A stretch of DNA of 14,200 nucleotides from an uncultured bacterium (GTDB lineage Bacteria; Cyanobacteriota; Vampirovibrionia; Gastranaerophilales; Gastranaerophilaceae), in assembly GCA_900553845.1 (NCBI GenBank), contig USEW01000028.1:1-14200 (forward strand), read 5' to 3'. Below, piece after piece: positions 6,284 through 14,030 of the stretch (position 1 is the stretch's first letter; every line of letters begins with the position of its first letter). Below the pieces are notes generated by a model. That model searched no databases and was not told the origin of the DNA. It saw only the letters and a program-made list of their open reading frames with translations. Both the position numbers and the translations under genes were made by a program.

Positions 6284-7369
6284 ATGAATAATTTTAACTT
6301 ATGTAACAATCCAAATCTTTGTACATACCATCCGTCATTTTGTCAGGATGAAAAGCGGGCTATTCAATATAACCATTCACAAATAGCAAAATCACAAAAT
6401 GATTCTATAAAAATAAATAAAAAGGAAAATAAAACATCTTTTTTAAATAAATTTTTAAAGTATCTTTTATTTGGTAGTGGAATTATTTTTGGTTTATATG
6501 GAACATTTCGCACTGTTAAACATTTTTACCCGGAATTTGGCAAAGATTTTTGGATGTTTTTTTCAAATAAAAAAAATATAGAAGATAAAAGTACAAAAGA
6601 ACGGACTTTCTTGCGAACGTTTAATAAATTGTTTAAAGAGTGTAGATGTCAAAATCCCAATGAGATTGAATTACAAGAACTGAATTTCGTTGAAAATGCT
6701 TTTAAACATAAAAAAATTAGCGAAAAAGAAAAAAATATATTTGAAACAAAGATTAAAATGCGAAGAAAAATTCGCGATTTTAATAATTACAACCATACTG
6801 AAATTCCTTTAACCCCATATGGAGGAGTTGAGAAAATTGTTCAGGCATACGACAAAGTTAAGGATAAAAAATTAGAAAAAGCTAAATTTCATGAAATTAT
6901 TAAATACAAAATTAAAAAACTTAATGAAAAAATTATATTAATTCAAAAAAGAGAATATAATGTAGATGAATTTATGGAATTTAATGCAAAACAAAATCGA
7001 ACTTATGATTTAATAAATGCATTGCAAGAAATTGAAAATAATATTACTAGTAATGAATATTATAAGTGTTATTATGTTGATTATACAAATCAATATATTA
7101 AAAACAAAGCTGTTGCCAAAACAGATGATAGTATAGAACTTGAAAATGAACTTTGCCAAACTAATATTATAAATCTATCAAAAAAAACATACGAAAATAT
7201 GTTTAACGATAAAGGTGATATGCTTGCACAAGTAGTGCCTGATTGTTATCTTGTCGGGACTCTTAATTCAATAATTAACAATCCCAAAAGAAGATGTGAA
7301 TTTTACCAGATGTTTAGTGAAGATAAAAAATCTATAACTTTTACATTTAATTTTTTTAGTTTTTTATAA
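6284..7369 (+). CDS. membrane-anchored calpain-like cysteine peptidase, N-terminal part (frame broken at 3' end)
   Basis: This is the first frame of a gene that continues out of frame downstream. Residues 1-51 are polar; 52-80 form one hydrophobic membrane segment (LLFGSGIIFGLYG at 61-73) preceded by lysines, so the N-terminus is probably inside and the rest outside. Residues 95-300 are lysine-rich and helical. At 312-330 the segment DMLAQVVPDCYLVGTLNSI matches the active-site block of C2/calpain peptidases (Gln, then DC-[YW]-L-x-x-x-L), with Cys321 as nucleophile and Gln316 as oxyanion residue; the Gln-Cys spacing is 5 rather than the usual 6. The frame ends at TAA after a poly-T region, before the His/Asn part. 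No Shine-Dalgarno precedes the ATG. It follows prs by 95 nt and is transcribed in the same direction. Confidence 0.7.
   Translation: MNNFNLCNNPNLCTYHPSFCQDEKRAIQYNHSQIAKSQNDSIKINKKENKTSFLNKFLKYLLFGSGIIFGLYGTFRTVKHFYPEFGKDFWMFFSNKKNIEDKSTKERTFLRTFNKLFKECRCQNPNEIELQELNFVENAFKHKKISEKEKNIFETKIKMRRKIRDFNNYNHTEIPLTPYGGVEKIVQAYDKVKDKKLEKAKFHEIIKYKIKKLNEKIILIQKREYNVDEFMEFNAKQNRTYDLINALQEIENNITSNEYYKCYYVDYTNQYIKNKAVAKTDDSIELENELCQTNIINLSKKTYENMFNDKGDMLAQVVPDCYLVGTLNSIINNPKRRCEFYQMFSEDKKSITFTFNFFSFL
7338..7369 (+). other. +1 frame change within poly-T runs joining the two peptidase halves
   Basis: The downstream frame is open from 7338, just after an in-frame TAA at 7335-7337, while the upstream frame stays open to the TAA at 7367-7369, so the break lies in this overlap. 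It contains T7 (7351-7357) and T6 (7360-7365). Removing one T from either run gives one uninterrupted protein, for example ...FNFFSFYKFKDGFKVKF. Sequencing or assembly error, true mutation, or a slippage-prone switch all fit. Confidence 0.75.
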
Positions 7370-7469
7370 ATTTAAAGATGGGTTTAAAGTAAAATTTATA
7401 AAAGATAATAATGGAAAGCCAAAACTACTTAGTCAACATAAATCTTTAAATGGCGCATTAGGTTATAAA

Positions 7470-8063
7470 ATGTTTGAAGAAGCATATGCGCTTCACAGGT
7501 TATATGAACGTGCTAAAAGATATAAAAATTTTGAAATTAAACAGGCCAAGTATATCGAAAAATCTATAATAAATTATGCTCAGAAAGATAATAAAGTAGA
7601 TTGTGAATTTTATGACATCATTAACGAATGTGCAAAATATATTGGTTCACCAAAAAGTTATGAAGAAATACTTGAAGGTGGAACAATACATGAAGTTGCA
7701 AATATTTTATTTGATGTAAAAACAAATTCTTATTTTTTACAGGGTTATCATGATTATGAGGATAATTGGTTAATGAAAAAAAAGAAATCTAATAACGAAG
7801 TATCACAAATATTAACAATGATGATGAAAGATGGACAATCAATAGTTGTGGGACGTGATGAATTTTATAATGATAAAGGTCTTATGCCAAATCATTTCAA
7901 ATATAATGGAATAGAGTTATATAATTCGCACTTTTCGGTAGTAAGGTACTATAATCCAAAAACACAGGAAGTTCATCTTTTTGAATCAAATCATCCTGAA
8001 AAAATATTAATACTGCCATTGTCCGTATTTAACCAACAATATTCAGTATTATACGGATTTTAA
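7470..8063 (+). CDS. calpain-like cysteine peptidase, C-terminal part (out of frame with 6284-7369)
   Basis: The coordinates give the first ATG of this frame, but the similarity starts earlier: the 5' codons from about 7365 (YKFKDGFKVKF, then NGALGYK) read straight into it, and the ATG has no ribosome site, so it is most likely not an independent gene. Counting from the ATG, MFEEAYALHRLYERA (1-15) matches the calpain segment after the substrate cleft, and GGTIHEVANILFD (70-82) the conserved GG block. NSHFSVVRYYNPKTQ (152-166) supplies the catalytic His154, and FESNHPEK (171-178) the Asn174 that corresponds to the NPW motif. LPLSVF (182-187) resembles the closing strand of the domain. Together with Cys321 of the upstream part, this completes a Cys-His-Asn triad. 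It ends 104 nt before secA. Confidence 0.65.
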   Translation: MFEEAYALHRLYERAKRYKNFEIKQAKYIEKSIINYAQKDNKVDCEFYDIINECAKYIGSPKSYEEILEGGTIHEVANILFDVKTNSYFLQGYHDYEDNWLMKKKKSNNEVSQILTMMMKDGQSIVVGRDEFYNDKGLMPNHFKYNGIELYNSHFSVVRYYNPKTQEVHLFESNHPEKILILPLSVFNQQYSVLYGF

Positions 8064-8091
8064 ATATTATAATCATATAATTACCCAAATG

Positions 8092-8097
8092 TATAAT
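8092..8097 (+). promoter_or_regulatory. candidate secA -10 box
   Basis: TATAAT at 8092-8097 (preceded by TG at 8090-8091) would start transcription near 8104-8105, at the first base of an inverted repeat. A second candidate, TGATAAAAT at 8122-8130, would start the message inside that repeat's loop. No -35 is evident for either. Confidence 0.35.
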
Positions 8098-8104
8098 ATA
8101 AAAA

Positions 8105-8152
8105 CCTAATTGTTATTTTTATGATAAAATAAAATTAAGTTATGCAATTAGG
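8105..8152 (+). promoter_or_regulatory. secA leader inverted repeat covering the ribosome binding site
   Basis: CCTAATTG (8105-8112) and CAATTAGG (8145-8152) are perfect 8-bp complements with a 32-nt loop. The right arm contains the AGGA (8150-8153) that is the only plausible secA Shine-Dalgarno, 14 nt before the ATG. If transcribed, the hairpin would mask the ribosome site. Whether it forms is an inference. Confidence 0.35.
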
Positions 8153-8167
8153 ATAGAGTATAAAGAT

Positions 8168-10831
8168 ATGATAAATTTTATAAGTAAAATTTTAGGCGAT
8201 CCAAATGAGAGAAAAGTAAAAAAAGTTTTGCCGATAGTTGAACAAATAAATGCATTGGAAGATGATTTTTCGAAATTAAGTGATGAACAGTTGAAAGCAA
8301 AAACACAGGAATTTAAAAATTTTTTAAATAATAGAAAAAAATCCAATAATAAAAAGATAGATATGCAGCTTGAAAAACAGGCACTTGATGACATACTTCC
8401 TGAGGCTTTTGCAACTGTGCGGGAAGCAGGCAAACGAGTTTTAAATATGCGACATTATGATGTACAGTTGATAGGTGCTTATTTTCTTCACAATGGTCAT
8501 ATAGCAGAAATGAGAACAGGTGAAGGAAAAACTCTTGTTGCGACTTTAAGTGCATATTTAAATGCATTAACCGGTAAAGGTGTGCATGTTATTACGGTAA
8601 ATGATTATCTTGCAAAACGTGATAGTGAATGGATGGGAAAAATTTATAAATTTTTAGGTCTAAGCGTAGGTACAATTTTATCATCTGATAGAAATGAAGA
8701 TTTTAATGATGGTTTGACAGAGTTTGAACGTAAAAAACAAGCTTATAATTGTGATATAACTTATGGTACAAATAACGAATTTGGATTTGATTATTTGCGT
8801 GATAATATGGCACCATCGATTGAACAATGTGTTCAAAGACCTTATAACTATGCAATTATTGATGAAGTTGACTCTATTTTAATCGACGAAGCAAGAACAC
8901 CTTTAATTATTAGTGGAAAGTTGGAACAAAGTGCTGATTTGTATAAACTTATGGCTCAGATTGCACCGCAGTTAAAACGTGATGTTGATTATGAAGTTGA
9001 TGAAAAAAATAAAAATGTTATTTTGACTGAAGAAGGTATTGACCATGCTGAATCATTGTTAAATATAGATGATTTGTTTAATATAGAAACTCAGCATGCT
9101 CATCATTTGCTTCAGGCTTTAAAAGCTAAGGAATTATTTCAAAAAGATATTGATTATGTTGTAAATAATGGCGAAGTAATGATTGTTGATGAGTTTACTG
9201 GCAGACTTATGGAAGGACGCCGCTGGTCTGATGGACTACATCAGGCAGTTGAAGCAAAAGAGAATGTTGAAATACAGGATGAGACACAAACATTAGCTTC
9301 AATAACTTTTCAAAATTTATTCCGCCTTTACCCTAAATTATCCGGTATGACAGGTACTGCCATGACTGAAGAGGCTGAGTTTGGTAAAATATACAATTTA
9401 AATGTAACTAAAATTCCAACTAATAAATGTGATGTTAGAAAAGATTTGCCGGATATTATTTATAAAACCGAAAAACAGAAATATAAAAGTGTTGTTGATG
9501 AAATTATAGAAATGAAAAAACTTGGACGTCCTGTTCTTGTTGGGACAGTTAGTATTGAAAAATCTGAATATATATCAACATTGCTTAAAAAAAGAGGTGT
9601 TGAACATCATGTTTTAAATGCGAAACACCATGAAAAAGAGGCATATATAATAGCTCAGGCAGGTCGTTATGGTGCTGTTACTATTGCAACAAATATGGCT
9701 GGTCGTGGTACTGATATTTTGCTAGGGGGTAATGCAGAATATTTAGCAGCTGAAGAAATACAAAAACAAAAAATATCAAAAGATGCAGCAAACTATGATG
9801 ATGTTGCAAATAGTATTTTTACAAGAATGAAAAAAATAACTGAAGAAGAACATGAAAAAGTTGTATCAGCAGGCGGATTGCATGTAATAGGTACAGAACG
9901 TCATGAATCACGTCGTATTGACAATCAGCTCCGTGGTCGTGCGGCACGTCAAGGTGATCCTGGGTCAACAAGGTTTTTCCTTTCGCTTGAAGACAACCTT
10001 ATGCGTATATTTGGCGGCCAGCATGTTATAAACTTGATGAATACTTTAAATGTTGAAGAAGATATGGCTATTGAGTCTCCTTTAATAACAAGACAAATTC
10101 AGGCATCTCAAAAGAAAGTTGAAACACACCATTTTGATATTAGAAAACATGTGCTTGAATATGATGATGTTATGAATATTCAAAGGGAAAAATTTTATAA
10201 ACAGAGAAGAAAAGTATTAAAAGGTGATAACCTTCAGGAAGATATTATTTATATGCTTGAACGTGAAGTTGAACGTATTATGCTTGCATATATTTCACCT
10301 CACATGCAACCAGTTGAGTATATTCCTGACGAACTTGAAATGATGTTAAATGAGTTTTATGTAACAATTAATCGTGATGAAAATAAGCTTACCTTTGAAG
10401 ATATAAGTACTTTAACTTATGATGAAATATCTGAACAACTAAAAGAAATAGCAATCAGTGCTTATACTAAGCTTGAGGTAGATACTGTTAATTTTTATAA
10501 TGACGTAATAACACAATATGAAACAGAAGAAAAGCCAAAACTACAAAAAGTAAATTCAAAAGATAATGTTTTGCGTAATATTGAAAAAGATATTCTTCTT
10601 CGTGTTGTCGATAATAAATGGATTGACCATCTGCATAATATTGATATGCTTCGTGATGGTATAGGGCTTCGTGCATATGGACAAAAAGACCCCTTAATTG
10701 AATATAAGCGTGAAGCTTATGACTTATTCAACAATATGATGTGCGAAATACAATCTGAAACAATAAAATATTTATTCCGCACAAGATTTGGGGTACAGAT
10801 TGTTGAGCAAGCTCCAGGCAATGAACAATAA
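8168..10831 (+). CDS. secA: protein translocase subunit SecA
   Basis: SecA is the ATPase motor that drives preproteins through SecYEG. The 887-residue sequence has the full core: the Walker A loop MRTGEGKT (115-122), VNDYLAKRD (144-152), the FGFDYLRDN block (205-213), the DEVD Walker B with DEARTPLIISG (232-250), the preprotein cross-linking domain, LSGMTGTAMTEEA, NMAGRGTDILLGGN and GRAARQGDPGSTRFFLS of the second helicase-like domain, and the wing and scaffold regions ending in YLFRTRFGVQ. The protein stops soon after, with no CxCx(n)CH zinc-binding tail that binds SecB and lipid in many species. The start ATG has AGGA 14 nt upstream, inside an inverted repeat. It is preceded by the split peptidase and followed by a 63-nt gap. 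Confidence 0.98.
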   Translation: MINFISKILGDPNERKVKKVLPIVEQINALEDDFSKLSDEQLKAKTQEFKNFLNNRKKSNNKKIDMQLEKQALDDILPEAFATVREAGKRVLNMRHYDVQLIGAYFLHNGHIAEMRTGEGKTLVATLSAYLNALTGKGVHVITVNDYLAKRDSEWMGKIYKFLGLSVGTILSSDRNEDFNDGLTEFERKKQAYNCDITYGTNNEFGFDYLRDNMAPSIEQCVQRPYNYAIIDEVDSILIDEARTPLIISGKLEQSADLYKLMAQIAPQLKRDVDYEVDEKNKNVILTEEGIDHAESLLNIDDLFNIETQHAHHLLQALKAKELFQKDIDYVVNNGEVMIVDEFTGRLMEGRRWSDGLHQAVEAKENVEIQDETQTLASITFQNLFRLYPKLSGMTGTAMTEEAEFGKIYNLNVTKIPTNKCDVRKDLPDIIYKTEKQKYKSVVDEIIEMKKLGRPVLVGTVSIEKSEYISTLLKKRGVEHHVLNAKHHEKEAYIIAQAGRYGAVTIATNMAGRGTDILLGGNAEYLAAEEIQKQKISKDAANYDDVANSIFTRMKKITEEEHEKVVSAGGLHVIGTERHESRRIDNQLRGRAARQGDPGSTRFFLSLEDNLMRIFGGQHVINLMNTLNVEEDMAIESPLITRQIQASQKKVETHHFDIRKHVLEYDDVMNIQREKFYKQRRKVLKGDNLQEDIIYMLEREVERIMLAYISPHMQPVEYIPDELEMMLNEFYVTINRDENKLTFEDISTLTYDEISEQLKEIAISAYTKLEVDTVNFYNDVITQYETEEKPKLQKVNSKDNVLRNIEKDILLRVVDNKWIDHLHNIDMLRDGIGLRAYGQKDPLIEYKREAYDLFNNMMCEIQSETIKYLFRTRFGVQIVEQAPGNEQ

Positions 10832-10863
10832 TGTTTTAAAAATACAAAATAGTTTCATTATTA

Positions 10864-10872
10864 TGCTATAAT
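10864..10872 (+). promoter_or_regulatory. extended -10 promoter of the cyclase/STAND-like gene
   Basis: TGCTATAAT is a consensus extended -10 (TGnTATAAT), the best promoter match in the window. It predicts a start near 10879 and a leader of about 16 nt that holds the ACGGAAA ribosome-site candidate. The gene can therefore be expressed independently of secA. Confidence 0.55.
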
Positions 10873-10894
10873 ATTTTTATAGTTTACGGAAATA

Positions 10895-13800
10895 TTGCAT
10901 AAAATAATGGAAAATCTTGAACAAGTTTTACATAAAAATCTTTACCTTTATGTTAGAATTGGCAACTATAAAGAAATTTCAGGTTTGCTGAAAAATGAGC
11001 AGCAAGCTTTAAAAATGGTGAACAAATTTGTTAATATTGGAAAAGATATTGCATTAGACGGGGTAAAAGTTTCCGTTAAAAGCGGCAAAGGTTTGATTCT
11101 TTTTACTTTTACCACTATATTTGCACAAAAGCATCTTAATATGAATGCTTTGGATTTTGTTGTTAAATTTGCACAAAAACTTATGGATATTAATGTTGAC
11201 TTTTATAAATTAAAAAATAAATACATAAAATTTTACATGAATATTACAACGGATAACAAAACCGATGCTTTGGAAAAAATAAAGGATTTAGCACAGCTTA
11301 ATGTAGTCGAAAATAAACAATCAGCTTATTCCCAAATAAAAATTCTCCTTGATAAAAAAATATATATTGATGTTATTGACCATTACAAAGCAACATCTTA
11401 TGAAAATATTCTTATTAAAAATAAAAGATGCTGTTTTTATTTACTTATTATTAAAAATTTACTTACATTAAAATTATCAAAAGTTAAAGATGTTGAAAAA
11501 GTTGAAGATGATTATATAAAAATTCCCAAAAAAATTCAAAAACGCAATGATGCTAATGAAAATGTAAGTACAAATCAGGGGAAAATTTTTGAAACAAAAG
11601 CAGGATTTTTTCGTCTTGGTTCCGTTAAAGTATGTGAATTTATTGAGAACAAACTTAAGGAATCCGACAATGGAAATGTATTTATATTAAAATATCCAAA
11701 TCATCTAGGTGGTATTGATAATGTATTTTTCGATGAATTAAATAAGAAACAAATTATTAATGTTCAGTGTTATCAGAATAATCCAAGATTTCCTTTTTAT
11801 ACAATAAGAGAAATTATTAAAATTTTTTACAAGCTAACTGAAGTAGATATATTTTCAATGCCTAAAAAACTTGAAGGTATTGATGAAAATATAAAATCAA
11901 TTTTAAATTTAATCCCATTTGAAAGTGATAACTTTGATAAAAATTATGAGATTTTACTTTCTAAAATCATGGAAGTTTTCTCTCAAATTGATAATTCCTA
12001 CGTAATTATGATTGATGATTTTAATTATATTGATGAAGGCTCGTTAAAAATATTAAAAAAGATTTTTGAGAATATAAATAAAAATAAATTTAATATAATA
12101 TTATCAATCAATAATGGATGTAAATTTTTTAATATGCTGCCTACATTATTAAATTATGAAAATGTCTATCATTTTGATTTAGTTTCTGATAATTTTGATG
12201 ATTTGGTTAAGGAATTTTCATTAGATAGTATTGAAGGGATTCAGTATTATTTACCCAAAATGAAAAATGAAATACAAAGATGTAAGTTTTATATGAAAAA
12301 TTTAATGCAGTTTTTTCGTGAAACTAAAGTGTTGACCTTTATAGAAGGCAGATGGTTTTTTGATGAAAGCAATTTTGTTAAAATTCCTTCTTCGATAAAT
12401 AATTTACTTTTTTCAAAACTTTTGCGACTTACTAAATTAAATGAATTTTTCGAAATATGGTTGTTTTTTTTATATGGACAATTTGGTATTCGCAAGGCAT
12501 ATTTGAGGGGATTTGGAATAAAAGAAGAACGTTTTTTGATGTTGCTTGAAGATAGAGATTTTGTAACGGAAAAAGATGGAATTGTTTATGTTGTTAATCA
12601 AAAAATATATAGAAAACTTATCAAACATATCCAGGAGCAATATCCTGAAATTATAAACCGTCAAAAACAAATTGAAAAATTTAAAATGTATTTACCACCT
12701 TTCCATCCTGTAATGTTTGAAAAAGAAGATGATTTTTATTATAACGGTCTTGAACATATCTCAACTGTTGGGCTATCATTTGGAGATTACTCTATTTTTG
12801 CAAAGATGCAGAAAGAATTTATTCTTGCGCTTGAAGAACAAAATATGCCTGAAAATGATTCAACTATTGACAATATTATGCTTACATTAATTTCCACTTG
12901 TTTTTCAAAAAATCCTGAATTAATTGTTGATGTTATTGAGCAGGCAATAAATCGATTTAAAAACAGTGATAATATTGATTTGGTTCGTACTCTTTATTAT
13001 TTCGCATATAATACCAGCTATAGTTTAAAAAATTACTACGATTCATATGTATATTTAAATGAAGTTCTTGCACGTATGGTTAATAAAGATTATAATATGG
13101 CCTCAAATTCCTTTAATCCAAATATGTTTCTTTTGGTTTTAAAAAAAGTTGAAATATTATTTGAATTAGGTCAGGTTCAAATATCCTCAATAATTTTCGA
13201 AGATATATTATTGAATCTAGATGTAAATAATCAGGAAAAAGCTTATGATGCATTTGGCGGTGAGAAAAATTATCACAAGGTGTTGAATACTTGCATTATA
13301 TATTATTTACTTGAGTCTATTCTTGCGCTTAAAAACGATTTAAATGAAAAAATTAACAAAGTTCAGCAATTTTATAGCGGTAATCCCTCAGATTTTAATC
13401 TTTTATTTATGATAGAAAATTTATTTATTACAGGAACATTGCATAATGATTTTGGAAAAGTTGTAAAAAATGTAAAAACTCCAATAGGAAAAATTCTTGA
13501 GAATTTATATCGTATTATTTTAGATTATACTCAAGCAAAATCAATCAATAATTCGCATATAATAAATGAAACAAAAGAACTTGCGCATAAGATTGACAGT
13601 ATAAGTCTAAATTATATTCTCGATTTAATGGCTGCTATGCTTCATAGCAATGCTGGAAATTATAACATTACTAATAACATTCTTATGGACATTATAGAAA
13701 AGTCTAACAAGTATGGATTATTGAATATTAATCTTCTTGCATTTTATTTAAACGCTTTAAATAATTTCCATAACAATAAACCCGAAGCGGCAAAAACATT

Positions 13801-14020
13801 AATACTTGAAATTCTGCCAGATATAGAGAAAGTTGATGATACTTTAATAGTATTAACCATCAACTTTAAACTTCTTCTTTCAAAAATATTTATTCAAAAT
13901 CCTGAAACTAAAGAAAAAGGAATTTACATTTTAAACCAGGTTATTGCAAAAGTAAAATCAAGAAATATCAAATCATTTGATAACCAAATTAATGAAATTT
14001 TAAGCAAAACAAATGTTTAA
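10895..14020 (+). CDS. large signalling-type protein: degenerate class III nucleotide cyclase + degenerate STAND/AAA_16 NTPase + winged helix + helical repeats
   Basis: No family name is certain for these 1041 residues; the order of parts is what can be read. Residues 13-185 follow the class III cyclase pattern: YVRIGNYKEI (19-28, for FxDIxGFT), ALDGVKVSVKSGKGLILF (53-70, for GGxxxKxxGDxxLAxF), a helix (85-100), KFYMNITTD (112-120) and DALEKIKDLA (124-133). Both metal Asp positions become Arg21 and Lys65. Residues 232-440 resemble STAND/AAA_16: VFIL then a P-loop region (267-280, LGGIDN) without the Lys-Ser/Thr, a PFYTIREII block (300-308), Walker B YVIMIDDFNYID (369-380) and strand IILSINN (401-407). 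Residues 503-580 fit the STAND winged helix; 650-1041 look like TPR-type helices. The start is TTG at 10895 with GGA close by; ATG at 10907 is an alternative. It is probably a cytosolic regulatory scaffold. Confidence 0.6.
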   Translation: MHKIMENLEQVLHKNLYLYVRIGNYKEISGLLKNEQQALKMVNKFVNIGKDIALDGVKVSVKSGKGLILFTFTTIFAQKHLNMNALDFVVKFAQKLMDINVDFYKLKNKYIKFYMNITTDNKTDALEKIKDLAQLNVVENKQSAYSQIKILLDKKIYIDVIDHYKATSYENILIKNKRCCFYLLIIKNLLTLKLSKVKDVEKVEDDYIKIPKKIQKRNDANENVSTNQGKIFETKAGFFRLGSVKVCEFIENKLKESDNGNVFILKYPNHLGGIDNVFFDELNKKQIINVQCYQNNPRFPFYTIREIIKIFYKLTEVDIFSMPKKLEGIDENIKSILNLIPFESDNFDKNYEILLSKIMEVFSQIDNSYVIMIDDFNYIDEGSLKILKKIFENINKNKFNIILSINNGCKFFNMLPTLLNYENVYHFDLVSDNFDDLVKEFSLDSIEGIQYYLPKMKNEIQRCKFYMKNLMQFFRETKVLTFIEGRWFFDESNFVKIPSSINNLLFSKLLRLTKLNEFFEIWLFFLYGQFGIRKAYLRGFGIKEERFLMLLEDRDFVTEKDGIVYVVNQKIYRKLIKHIQEQYPEIINRQKQIEKFKMYLPPFHPVMFEKEDDFYYNGLEHISTVGLSFGDYSIFAKMQKEFILALEEQNMPENDSTIDNIMLTLISTCFSKNPELIVDVIEQAINRFKNSDNIDLVRTLYYFAYNTSYSLKNYYDSYVYLNEVLARMVNKDYNMASNSFNPNMFLLVLKKVEILFELGQVQISSIIFEDILLNLDVNNQEKAYDAFGGEKNYHKVLNTCIIYYLLESILALKNDLNEKINKVQQFYSGNPSDFNLLFMIENLFITGTLHNDFGKVVKNVKTPIGKILENLYRIILDYTQAKSINNSHIINETKELAHKIDSISLNYILDLMAAMLHSNAGNYNITNNILMDIIEKSNKYGLLNINLLAFYLNALNNFHNNKPEAAKTLILEILPDIEKVDDTLIVLTINFKLLLSKIFIQNPETKEKGIYILNQVIAKVKSRNIKSFDNQINEILSKTNV

Positions 14021-14030
14021 AACAACTTTT

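Noticed and set aside
6284..8063. Two independent genes instead of one broken gene
   Set aside because: The second frame codes for matching calpain-like sequence upstream of its first ATG, back to the overlap with the first frame, and that ATG has no ribosome site. The catalytic residues are divided between the halves.
10827..10862. Inverted repeat AATAATG / CATTATT after secA as a terminator
   Set aside because: The 7-bp stem has a single G-C pair and a 22-nt loop and no T-run follows; it overlaps the extended -10 region of the next gene. Such repeats are frequent in AT-rich DNA.
10895..14020. Large STAND-like protein as an antiphage defence gene (Avs type)
   Set aside because: No nuclease, TIR, protease or other effector domain is visible at the N-terminus, the P-loop is missing, and the flanks are housekeeping genes rather than a defence island.
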